Assembly (NCBI GenBank): GCA_019911785.1 | Contig: JAIOJM010000061.1 | Span: forward strand, 1-28,926 | Length of the DNA stretch: 28,926 nt | Reading direction: 5' to 3' | Source of the DNA: Sulfuricella sp. | GTDB lineage: Bacteria; Pseudomonadota; Gammaproteobacteria; Burkholderiales; Sulfuricellaceae | Part shown: positions 19,446-27,153 of the stretch, one piece after another | Layout: every line of letters starts with the position of its first letter | How positions within the stretch are numbered: the first letter of the stretch is position 1 | The notes under the pieces: generated by a model | Told to the model about the DNA's origin: nothing | Seen by the model: only the letters and a program-made list of their open reading frames with translations | Database searches by the model: none | Made by a program: the position numbers and the translations under genes

Positions 19446-22072
19446 GCCTATTTGCCTCATTCCAGGATGCGCCTATAAAGCGCAAGCTGATGCTGATCGG
19501 CCTGATAACCTCGGGCCTCGCGCTGCTTTTCATCAGCCTTATCCTGATCGCGAGAAACTGGGTCGAATGGCGTGACCACACGGTGTCCGACATGATGACC
19601 TACGCCAACATAATCAGCACCCATACCGCGCCAGCCATGCTTTTCGACGACCGGAATGCGGCGGCGGAAAGTCTGTCGGCCCTGGCGGCGAATCCGGACA
19701 TCGTCGATGCGGTGATATACGACAAGGCGGGAAGGATGTTTGCGCGCTTCAGCACTTCCCGGAATCCGTCCGGCGCCATGCCGCAGCTCAAACCCGGCGC
19801 TTACCTTTTTACCCTCAGGCAGCTGGTGGTGTCGGCACCGATCCGGTTCAAGGGCGAGGTGATGGGAACCCTCTATCTGGAATCCGACCTGCGCGGTCTC
19901 TATGCGGATATTCGGCGCGACACCGCTCTCACTATCGTCGCCGTGCTATGCGTGTTCCTGGCGGTCGCGTTTTTGTTCGTTAGGCTGCAGAAAGCCATAG
20001 TTAACCCCATCCTGGATCTGGCCAACGGCATGCGGAAAGTGTCCACCGAACAGGATTATGCAGTGCGGGTGGCAGTTCACGGGAAGGATGAGGTGGGCAT
20101 ACTGGCCCGCACCTTCAATACCATGCTGGAACGCATCCAGCAGCACGATGCCGAGCTGGCGCAGCACCGCACGCATCTGGAGCGGGAAGTGGCACAGCGC
20201 ACTGCCAGCCTGACCAACGCGCAACGCATCGCTCATCTCGGCAACTGGGAATGGGATATCGTCAATAACACTCTGGACTGGTCCGATGAAATCTATCGCA
20301 TCTTCGGCCTCACACCACAGCAGTTCGGGGCCACCTACGATGCATTCTTAAGCGCCGTGCATCCCGAAGACCGGCCGCTCGTGGATACCAAGGTTCGCGA
20401 GGCGGTGGAGCTGGGGAGCCCCTATAGCATAGACCACCGCATCCTGCTGCCGGATGGCTCGGTGCGTTACGTGCATGAGGAGGCGGAGGTGTTCCTTGCC
20501 AAGGACGGACGTCCTCTCAGAATGCTTGGGACAGTGCAGGACATCACCCAAGACAAGGCGACGACAGAGGCTCTGCGCAAGATGAATGTCGAACTCAACC
20601 TCTTTCGCACGTTGCTGGACAATTCCAGCGACGCCATCGAGGTGATTGACCCCATAACGCTGCGATTTCTTGATATGAATGAGACAACATGCCGCGACCT
20701 GGGTTATAGCAGGGAAGAACTGCTATCCATGAGCATTTTCGATATTGACCCTTCTCTCAGTCAGGATTCAAAAAAGATGATTGAGGAGCAGATGCAGAAG
20801 TCGGGAACCGCATGCTTCGAAGGCATCCACCGGCGCAAGGATGGATCCACCTTCGCCGTGGAGGTTAGTATGGGATCTGTCAATCTCGACAAACCCTATG
20901 GGCTGTGCGTTGTGCGCGACATCACCGAGCGCAAACGGGCATCGCAGGCGATCGAGGAATCCGAGCGCAAGTTCAGGGCCATACTCGATGCCGCCGTCGA
21001 CGGCATCCTGCTGGCGGATGTACAAGATCACAAGTTCATCAATGGGAACCGCGCCATCTGCGACATGCTCGGCTACCAGCCGGAAGAGCTGTACCGGCTT
21101 GGGGTGGAGGATATCCACCCGGCGGAGGCCCTCCCCGAGGTGTTCCGGCAATTCGAACGCCAACTGAAAGGCGAAATCCGTGTGGCACGGAATCTGCCGG
21201 TGAAGCGTAAGGATGGTTCGGTATTTTTGGCCGACGTCAGTAGTTCACCCACGGTATTGGCCGGGCGGCCTGTCCTGGTTGGCCTCTTCCATGATGTCAC
21301 CGAGCGCAAGCAGGCTGAAGACAAAATCCGGCAACTGAACGAGGAACTCGATACGAAGGTGAAACAGCGCACTCAGCAGCTGCTCGAAGCACAGGAAGAA
21401 CTGGTGCGCAATGAAAAGCTGGCGGTGTTGGGGCAGATTGCCGGTAGCGTCGGGCACGAATTGCGCAATCCGCTGGGCGTGATGAGCAACGCGGTGTACT
21501 TTCTGCAAACCGTGTTGTCGGATGCGGATGAGACCACCAGGGAATACCTGAACATCATCAAGGACGAGATCGCCGGTTCCGAGCGCATCGTGTCCGACCT
21601 GCTGGATTCGGTGCGCACTCAGCCGCCGCACCCGGAAGCGGTGGGTGTCGCGGAATTGATCGGGCAGACCTTGCGCAAATGCAGCGTGCCTTCCTCCGTC
21701 ACCGTGAAGCTGGATATCCCCGCAATGCTTCCCCCCTTGCGGGTGGATGCCATGCAAATCCTCCAGGTGTTCCGCAACCTCATCAGCAACGGCGTGGAAG
21801 CCATGCCGGAAGGCGGTACGCTGGAAATCCGCGCGGTTGAAAACAGGCAAGACGGAACCGTCACCGTCAGCGTGCGCGACAGTGGCATCGGCATGACGCC
21901 GGAGCAGTTGGGCAAGCTGTTTCAGCCGCTGTTCACCACCAAGGTGCGCGGCATCGGGCTGGGGCTGGTGGTGGTGAAGAACCTGACCCAGGCCAACGGC
22001 GGCACGGTCGATGTCCGAAGCGAGCCGGGTAAGGGGACCACGTTCACGATTACGCTGCCGAGTGCAGGTTAG
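19442..22072 (+). CDS. CHASE8-HAMP-PAS-PAS-PAS hybrid-input sensor histidine kinase (HK1)
   Basis: An 876-residue membrane kinase. The layout is TM1 (about 16-37), a periplasmic CHASE8-like sensor (about 38-158), TM2 (161-181), HAMP (182-235), PAS_3-type PAS (about 262-375, GNWEWDI...FGLTPQQF), a second PAS (about 390-505), a third PAS (about 510-625), a coiled coil, a DHp domain with H672 in GHELRNPLGVM, and an HATPase domain (N783 in the N box, D813 in DSGIGM, GLGLVVVKN). No receiver is attached. The start is GTG with GGAGGGG (19431-19437) four bases upstream, overlapping the YfiR relic stop. The N-terminus (DAPIKRKLMLIGLITSGLAL) resembles YfiN-type CHASE8 proteins. The ligand is unknown. 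Confidence 0.93.
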   Translation: MSLFASFQDAPIKRKLMLIGLITSGLALLFISLILIARNWVEWRDHTVSDMMTYANIISTHTAPAMLFDDRNAAAESLSALAANPDIVDAVIYDKAGRMFARFSTSRNPSGAMPQLKPGAYLFTLRQLVVSAPIRFKGEVMGTLYLESDLRGLYADIRRDTALTIVAVLCVFLAVAFLFVRLQKAIVNPILDLANGMRKVSTEQDYAVRVAVHGKDEVGILARTFNTMLERIQQHDAELAQHRTHLEREVAQRTASLTNAQRIAHLGNWEWDIVNNTLDWSDEIYRIFGLTPQQFGATYDAFLSAVHPEDRPLVDTKVREAVELGSPYSIDHRILLPDGSVRYVHEEAEVFLAKDGRPLRMLGTVQDITQDKATTEALRKMNVELNLFRTLLDNSSDAIEVIDPITLRFLDMNETTCRDLGYSREELLSMSIFDIDPSLSQDSKKMIEEQMQKSGTACFEGIHRRKDGSTFAVEVSMGSVNLDKPYGLCVVRDITERKRASQAIEESERKFRAILDAAVDGILLADVQDHKFINGNRAICDMLGYQPEELYRLGVEDIHPAEALPEVFRQFERQLKGEIRVARNLPVKRKDGSVFLADVSSSPTVLAGRPVLVGLFHDVTERKQAEDKIRQLNEELDTKVKQRTQQLLEAQEELVRNEKLAVLGQIAGSVGHELRNPLGVMSNAVYFLQTVLSDADETTREYLNIIKDEIAGSERIVSDLLDSVRTQPPHPEAVGVAELIGQTLRKCSVPSSVTVKLDIPAMLPPLRVDAMQILQVFRNLISNGVEAMPEGGTLEIRAVENRQDGTVTVSVRDSGIGMTPEQLGKLFQPLFTTKVRGIGLGLVVVKNLTQANGGTVDVRSEPGKGTTFTITLPSAG

Positions 22073-22133
22073 GCTGCGGAAACAGCGGCCAGGATGCCGG
22101 AGTGAAAAACGCCATTTTCTGCAGGAGCATGGA

Positions 22134-23927
22134 ATGAAATTTGTAACCAAACTTGGGTTGAGCGCCGCGTCGGCTGCGCTGATTATCGGGCCGCTGCTCG
22201 GCACGGCCGTGTTCTTCGAAGCCCGTTCCGTATTGCAGGAGCGCATCGTTAACGAACAGGTCCAGAGTGCCAAAAGCGTAATGCGCGAAATAGATACCGC
22301 CATGCATCGAGCCTATCTGGATGTCAGCGTGATCGCAGCCGATGAGCTGCTGCGGGGTTTCCTCGAATCTTCCGCCGACCGGCCCGAGGAAAGCATGGTG
22401 GCGGAGGAACTGGAAGAGCGAGAACGCCTGACGGGCCCCTGGGATGCGCTCACGGTGTTCGATGCGAGCGGACGCGCCGTTTTTGCGACCAAGCCGCTGG
22501 GCGATGAAGCGGCAATCTCGGCTTATCCCTCGAGCGAGCCTGGCTTCCAGCGTGCCCTGAAAGGCGAAATATTCTACTCGGACCGGGTTGTTCGCCGCAG
22601 CACCGGGATGCCGGTGGTGATTTTTGCGGCGCCTGTCTATGGGCGCGCCGATCCGGACAAAGTGGTGGGCGTAGTGGTAGCCCATTACCGCTGGGCATCG
22701 GTGCAGGGCATACTCGACCAGGTGGACCCGGTTGCCGGGGTACACTTGATGAATCGCGAGGGGATCATCATCGGCAAGCGCAGCAACGACCCCTTCGATG
22801 TGGAAGGCGTACCCAGTATGGAACGAGTGACCACGAAAGGTGAAACGGTCGGGTCTGCCATTGCTTCACACCCCTCTCACGGCGAAGGGTCGACACTGAA
22901 GGTGGAAGTGGAGCAAGGTGGGGTGCAGGACTACCATGGTAGCGGATGGCGATTGTTGCTGGAACAGCCCTTGGACAGGATTTTTTCCCCGATCATGAAA
23001 ATGGCGAGGGATACGGCGTTGCTGGTGTTCGGTGCGCTGCTGGTGCTGGCCGGGCTGTATAGCTTCATCGGGCGGCGCTTCCTAAGCCCGCTGGATTCGC
23101 TGGTGAAGGGGGTGAGGCAGGTGGCGGGCGGCAAGCTTGATGGAAAGGTGGTGGTACGCAGCGAGGATGAATTCGGCGACCTGGCCGATGATTTCAACGC
23201 CATGGTCGACAGGTTGCAGGAGAGGACGCGGCAATTGCAGGAGGCCCAAATCGAACTGGTGAAAAAGGAGCAACTGGCGATGCTGGGCCAAGTGGCGGGC
23301 AGCGTGGGGCACGAACTGCGCAATCCTCTCGGGGTGATGAGCAATGCGGTCTATTATCTCCAGACGGTTCTGTCTGATACGGACGACGCCACCCAAGAGT
23401 ACCTGGGCATTATCAAGGATGAGATCGCCAGGTCGGAGCGCATCGTCGCCGAACTGCTGGATGCCGTGCATACCCGGCCGCCTCAGGTGGAAGCGGTGGG
23501 AGTGGGGGAACTGATCGAGCAGGCCTTGCGCAATTGCAGCGTGCCTTCCTCCGTCGCCGTGAAGCTGGACATCCCGGCAACGCTTCCCCCCTTGCGGGTG
23601 GATGCCATGCAAATCCACCAGGCGTTCTGCAACCTCATCAGCAACGGCGTGGAGGCCATGCCTGAAGGCGGCACGCTGGAAATCCGGGCGGTTGAAAACA
23701 AGCAAGACGGAACCGTCACCGTCAGCGTACGCGACAGCGGTACCGGCATCGCACCGGCGGTTCTGGCCAAGCTGTTCCAGCCGTTGTTCACCACCAAGGC
23801 GCGCGGCATCGGGCTGGGGCTGGTGGTGGTGAAGAACCTGACCCAGGCCAATGGCGGCTCGGTGAAGGTGGAGAGCGAAGTCGGCAAAGGAAGCGTGTTT
23901 TCCGTCATCCTTCCGGCGGCTCAATGA
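22134..23927 (+). CDS. dCache-like-HAMP sensor histidine kinase (HK2)
   Basis: A 597-residue membrane kinase. TM1 spans about residues 8-28, a periplasmic region of about 260 residues follows (29-292, with VFDASGRAVFATKPLG and the membrane-proximal GSGWRLLLEQP, in the style of double-Cache sensors), TM2 spans 294-313, and HAMP 314-366 leads to DHp with H393 in GHELRNPLGVM and an HATPase domain ending LPAAQ. The start at 22134 has AGGAG (22123-22127) six bases upstream; a longer frame overlapping HK1 is rejected. The region from H393 to the stop equals the corresponding part of HK1 in length and is about 80% identical by hand alignment (roughly 42 differences in 205 positions). It ends in an ATGA overlap with HK3. 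Confidence 0.92.
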   Translation: MKFVTKLGLSAASAALIIGPLLGTAVFFEARSVLQERIVNEQVQSAKSVMREIDTAMHRAYLDVSVIAADELLRGFLESSADRPEESMVAEELEERERLTGPWDALTVFDASGRAVFATKPLGDEAAISAYPSSEPGFQRALKGEIFYSDRVVRRSTGMPVVIFAAPVYGRADPDKVVGVVVAHYRWASVQGILDQVDPVAGVHLMNREGIIIGKRSNDPFDVEGVPSMERVTTKGETVGSAIASHPSHGEGSTLKVEVEQGGVQDYHGSGWRLLLEQPLDRIFSPIMKMARDTALLVFGALLVLAGLYSFIGRRFLSPLDSLVKGVRQVAGGKLDGKVVVRSEDEFGDLADDFNAMVDRLQERTRQLQEAQIELVKKEQLAMLGQVAGSVGHELRNPLGVMSNAVYYLQTVLSDTDDATQEYLGIIKDEIARSERIVAELLDAVHTRPPQVEAVGVGELIEQALRNCSVPSSVAVKLDIPATLPPLRVDAMQIHQAFCNLISNGVEAMPEGGTLEIRAVENKQDGTVTVSVRDSGTGIAPAVLAKLFQPLFTTKARGIGLGLVVVKNLTQANGGSVKVESEVGKGSVFSVILPAAQ

Positions 23928-24982
23928 AAGAGAAAATGGGCATGATTAAAAAGCTGCGCCACTTTTTGCAACAGGCGTTGAAACGGATCGTTCACGAGCT
24001 GCTCAAGCTGACTGTGCTGCAAGTGGCCGTGTTGTTCGTAACGTTGGCGGTGCTTGTTTCGATGGCGATCGTTTCGATCATCGACTTGTTGTGGGACGGC
24101 CGCTTCAGTGCCGAACTGGAGTTTGCCGGAGTCGTTGTTCCCTTCCTCGATGGCGTGCTGATCGTTGGTTTGCTGGTGGCGTTGCTCAGCGAGCTTCGTG
24201 ATGAAATGAAGCGGAGCAAGGTGGCGGAGGATGAAATCCGTAGGTTGAACGAGGAACTGGAGGCCAAGGTTGAGGAGCGCACGAAACTGCTCCTGGCGGC
24301 GCAGGAAGAACTGGTGCGCAAGGAGAAACTGGCGCTGCTCGGCCAGGTGGCCGACACCGTGGGGCACGAGCTGCGCAACCCGCTGGGCGTGATGAACAAT
24401 GCCGTGTACTTCCTCCAGACCGTGCTGGCCGATGCGGACGAAACCACCAGGGAATACCTCGGCATCATCAAGGACGAAATCGCGGAGGCGGACCGCATCG
24501 TGTCCGACCTGCTGGACGCCGTGCGTACCAAGCCGCCGCATCCGGAAATGGTGGGGGTTGCTGAGTTGATGCAGCAGACCTTGCGCAAGTGCGATGTACC
24601 TCCCTCCGTCGCCGTCCGCTTGGACATTCCGGAAACGCTACCCGCCATCCGGGTTGATCCGGTGCAAATGCGCCAGGTGCTCTGGAACCTGATCACCAAT
24701 GGCGTGGAGGCGATGCCGGGGGGAGGTGCGCTGGAAATAAGGGCGAACGAAGACCCGGCGGCGAAAATCGTGACGATCAGCATCAAGGATAGCGGCAGCG
24801 GCATTACGCCGGAACACCAGGCCAGGCTGTTCCAGCCGATGTTCACCACCAAGGCGCGCCGCGTCGGGCTGGGGCTGGTGGTGGTGAAGAACCTGACGCA
24901 AGCCAACGGCGGCAGCGTGGGGGTGGAAAGCGTACCGGGCAAGGGCAGCGTGTTTGCCGTTACGCTGCCAAGCGGGAGTTAG
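23924..24982 (+). CDS. Small two-TM sensor histidine kinase without a sensor domain (HK3)
   Basis: A 352-residue kinase. Two hydrophobic helices (about 28-52 and 67-90) with a short loop form a membrane anchor. A coiled coil (RLNEELEAKVEERTKLL) leads to DHp with H148 in GHELRNPLGVM, and the HATPase domain has DSGSGI and GLGLVVVKN. No extracytoplasmic or PAS sensor is visible, so input may come through the membrane helices or from partner kinases. The coiled coil is closer to that of HK1 than HK2. ATG 23924 overlaps the HK2 stop; ATGs at 23936 and 23942 are possible starts. From histidine to stop its length equals that of HK1 and HK2. Confidence 0.9.
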   Translation: MKEKMGMIKKLRHFLQQALKRIVHELLKLTVLQVAVLFVTLAVLVSMAIVSIIDLLWDGRFSAELEFAGVVVPFLDGVLIVGLLVALLSELRDEMKRSKVAEDEIRRLNEELEAKVEERTKLLLAAQEELVRKEKLALLGQVADTVGHELRNPLGVMNNAVYFLQTVLADADETTREYLGIIKDEIAEADRIVSDLLDAVRTKPPHPEMVGVAELMQQTLRKCDVPPSVAVRLDIPETLPAIRVDPVQMRQVLWNLITNGVEAMPGGGALEIRANEDPAAKIVTISIKDSGSGITPEHQARLFQPMFTTKARRVGLGLVVVKNLTQANGGSVGVESVPGKGSVFAVTLPSGS

Positions 24983-25042
24983 CCCGGATGTTACAGGCAG
25001 GACGATTTGCCCTTTGACCAACAAAAAGAACGGGAGCAGACA

Positions 25043-25789
25043 ATGAAAATTCTGATAGTGGATGACGACCCTCGTATCGTAAAGACGACTTGCGACATCC
25101 TGAAAATAAAGGGCCATGAACCGATCGCCGCTTACTCGGGCGAGGAGGGGGTGGAGAAGGTCAGGAACGATCCGCCGGATTTCGTGCTGATGGACATCAA
25201 GATGCCCGGCATCAGCGGGGTCGAGGCGCTGAAACGGATGAAGAAAATCGTTCCCGCGCTGCCTGTCGTCCTGGTCAGCGCCTACGCGACAGACGATCTC
25301 ATGGAGGAGGCGAAACGCGCCGGTGCCTATGCCATCCTGAGCAAGCCGCTCAACTTTCCCATGATCCTTTCCTTTCTTTCCCTGTTGCGCAAGGAGGAGA
25401 GCATTCTGGTCGTGGACGATGACCCCGAATTCTGCAAGACGCTGAAGGACATCCTGATGCTGCGTGGCTACCAGGTCGAGACGGAGAGCGATCCGCAGAG
25501 CGTGTTGGGACACCTGGACAAGAACTACAAGCTTGCCGTCATCCTCCTCGACCTCACGCTGGGGGCGGTGAACGGCGTGGATGTGCTGAAGGAGATCCGG
25601 GCCAAATACCCCGGCAAGCCGGTAGTGCTGGTGACCGGTTACCGCCAGGAAATGGCGGATTCGATTGAGAAGGCGCGCAAGATCGGCGCCTATACTTGTT
25701 TGTACAAGCCGTTAGAAATGGATGCCTTGTTCCAGTTGATCGAGGAAATCCAGCTCAAGAAATTGCAGAACCTGCTGGCTCCGGCGTAA
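25043..25789 (+). CDS. Double-receiver response regulator without output domain
   Basis: A 248-residue protein made of two CheY-like receiver domains and nothing else. REC1 (1-117) has acidic residues D7-D9, phospho-acceptor D51 in LMDIKMPG, S79 and K101. REC2 (119-240) has D125-D127, phospho-acceptor D170 in LLDLTLG, a threonine in LVTGY and a lysine in LYKPLE. Both active sites look complete. The ATG at 25043 follows GGGAG (25032-25036) by six bases; a longer frame with a non-ATG start at 25007 is less likely. It lies 60 bases after HK3. With no DNA-binding or enzymatic domain it may act as a phosphorelay intermediate, phosphate sink or protein-binding switch; which one cannot be read from sequence. 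Confidence 0.92.
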   Translation: MKILIVDDDPRIVKTTCDILKIKGHEPIAAYSGEEGVEKVRNDPPDFVLMDIKMPGISGVEALKRMKKIVPALPVVLVSAYATDDLMEEAKRAGAYAILSKPLNFPMILSFLSLLRKEESILVVDDDPEFCKTLKDILMLRGYQVETESDPQSVLGHLDKNYKLAVILLDLTLGAVNGVDVLKEIRAKYPGKPVVLVTGYRQEMADSIEKARKIGAYTCLYKPLEMDALFQLIEEIQLKKLQNLLAPA

Positions 25790-25804
25790 CCAGGAAGGCT
25801 CAGT

Positions 25805-27022
25805 ATGCTGAAAGTAAAACCCGGAATTCTGGTGGTGGACGATGACCCGAACCTCAGGAAAACGCTTGCCGACATCCTGAGGGTCAAGGGCTATGAAACG
25901 GCTGTCGCCGCCAGCGGGGCGGAGGCTATCGCGGCAGTGGAACGGGAAATGTTCAGCCTGGCGCTGATCGACCTGATGCTGCCGGACATGCCCGGCCTCG
26001 AGGTGATGGCGCATATCAAGGCGATCTCGCCGTTGACGGAGGCGATCATCCTGACTGGGCACGCTTCGATGGAGACCGCCATCGAGGCCACCGGGCAGGG
26101 GGCGTTTTCCTACCTCCTCAAACCCTATCAGATGGATGAATTGCTGCTGACGATCAGGCATGCTGTCGAACGCAATCAGGCGCAGGAGGAGATACTCCGC
26201 CTGGCGTCTTTCCCCCGCTTGCTCCCCAGCCCGGTGATCGAACTTGATCCTGCCGGGGGGGTGACTTATCTCAACCCGGCGGCCGAGAGACTGTTTCCCG
26301 AGTTGAGTGCGATGGGCCGGTCGCATCCTTTGCTGCATGGCTCGGGGGAGCTGATTGCCGCCCTGTGGCAAGACAGGCAGCCGGGAGAGGCAGTCCATGA
26401 GGCCAAGATCGGCGAGGCGACTTATGAGCTGCATATCTCCTACGTCCGGGAAGTTGACCTCATCCGTATCTACGTCCTGGACATCACCCAACGCAAGCGG
26501 GCCGAGGCAGAAATCCATCTTCTCGCCACCACCGACAGCCTTACCGGGATCGCCAACCGCCGCGAGTTCTCCGCGATCCTGGCGAGAGAAGTGGATCGGG
26601 CAAAAAGGTATGGCACGCCCATGTCGCTGGCCATGTACGACCTCGATTACTTCAAGCGCGTGAACGACACCTTCGGCCACGACGTGGGCGACTATGTGCT
26701 GCAGACCGTCACCAGGCTGGTGAAGGAAAACATCCGCGCCAATGATGTCGTGGCGCGCTGGGGCGGGGAAGAGTTCATGGTGCTGATGCCGCAATCGGAC
26801 GTGCAGGCCGCCAGGAATGCGTCTGAGAAGCTGCGGCTGGCAATCGCCGGGCATCGCTTCGATAAGGTGAACAGCCTGACGGCCAGTTTCGGGGTCGCCG
26901 CGTTCGAGCCGCAGGATGATCTGAATTCGCTGCTGAAGAGGGTGGATGATGCGCTCTACCGGGCGAAGGAGCAGGGCAGGAACCGTGTCGAGATTCTGTC
27001 CGGTGAGGGGGCTTCCAAGTGA
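25805..27022 (+). CDS. REC-PAS-GGDEF response regulator, diguanylate cyclase
   Basis: A 405-residue cytoplasmic regulator. The receiver (1-120) has D12-D14, phospho-acceptor D56 in LIDLMLPD, a threonine in ILTGHAS and K106. A short PAS-like region (about 135-230, with VIELDPAGGVTYLNPAAERL) follows, ending DITQRKRAEAEI. The GGDEF domain (about 240-400) has DSLTGIANRREF and the active-site signature GGEEF at 320-324, expected to make c-di-GMP from two GTP. The inhibitory site RxxD is present as RAND (311-314), five residues before the signature. It starts 15 bases after the double-receiver gene behind AGGAAGG and overlaps the next receiver fragment (GTGA). Confidence 0.94.
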   Translation: MLKVKPGILVVDDDPNLRKTLADILRVKGYETAVAASGAEAIAAVEREMFSLALIDLMLPDMPGLEVMAHIKAISPLTEAIILTGHASMETAIEATGQGAFSYLLKPYQMDELLLTIRHAVERNQAQEEILRLASFPRLLPSPVIELDPAGGVTYLNPAAERLFPELSAMGRSHPLLHGSGELIAALWQDRQPGEAVHEAKIGEATYELHISYVREVDLIRIYVLDITQRKRAEAEIHLLATTDSLTGIANRREFSAILAREVDRAKRYGTPMSLAMYDLDYFKRVNDTFGHDVGDYVLQTVTRLVKENIRANDVVARWGGEEFMVLMPQSDVQAARNASEKLRLAIAGHRFDKVNSLTASFGVAAFEPQDDLNSLLKRVDDALYRAKEQGRNRVEILSGEGASK

Positions 27023-27120
27023 AAAATAACCCCAGAATCCTGGTGGTGGACGACGACGCGAATCTCAGGAAGACGCTCTCCGACATCCTGCGCCTCAAGG
27101 GCTATGAGGTGGCAGCCTCT
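27019..27120 (+). pseudogene. Truncated receiver domain (5' fragment of a response regulator)
   Basis: The GTG at 27019 overlaps the stop of the GGDEF gene and is preceded by a G-rich ribosome-binding site. About 33 residues (MKNNPRILVVDDDANLRKTL, then SDILRLKGYEVAA) match the start of a receiver and closely resemble the N-terminus of the preceding REC-PAS-GGDEF protein. Similarity then stops: the phospho-acceptor aspartate, the conserved threonine and lysine, and any output domain are missing. The frame runs on to 27231, but that tail is antisense to the opposing FAD gene and has no receiver character. It looks like the broken end of a further response-regulator copy. Confidence 0.85.
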
Positions 27121-27153
27121 GATTTTACGCGGCGAAACCGCCTCGATCCTCAC

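Noticed and set aside
21245..24942. Long - strand frames opposite the kinases
   Set aside because: All three recur at equivalent places because the kinase cores are repeats; they lack domains and are explained by codon bias of the sense strand.
27121..27153. Terminator between the receiver fragment and the FAD gene
   Set aside because: Only a four-base stem around 27129-27142 without a T-tract is present; too weak to call.
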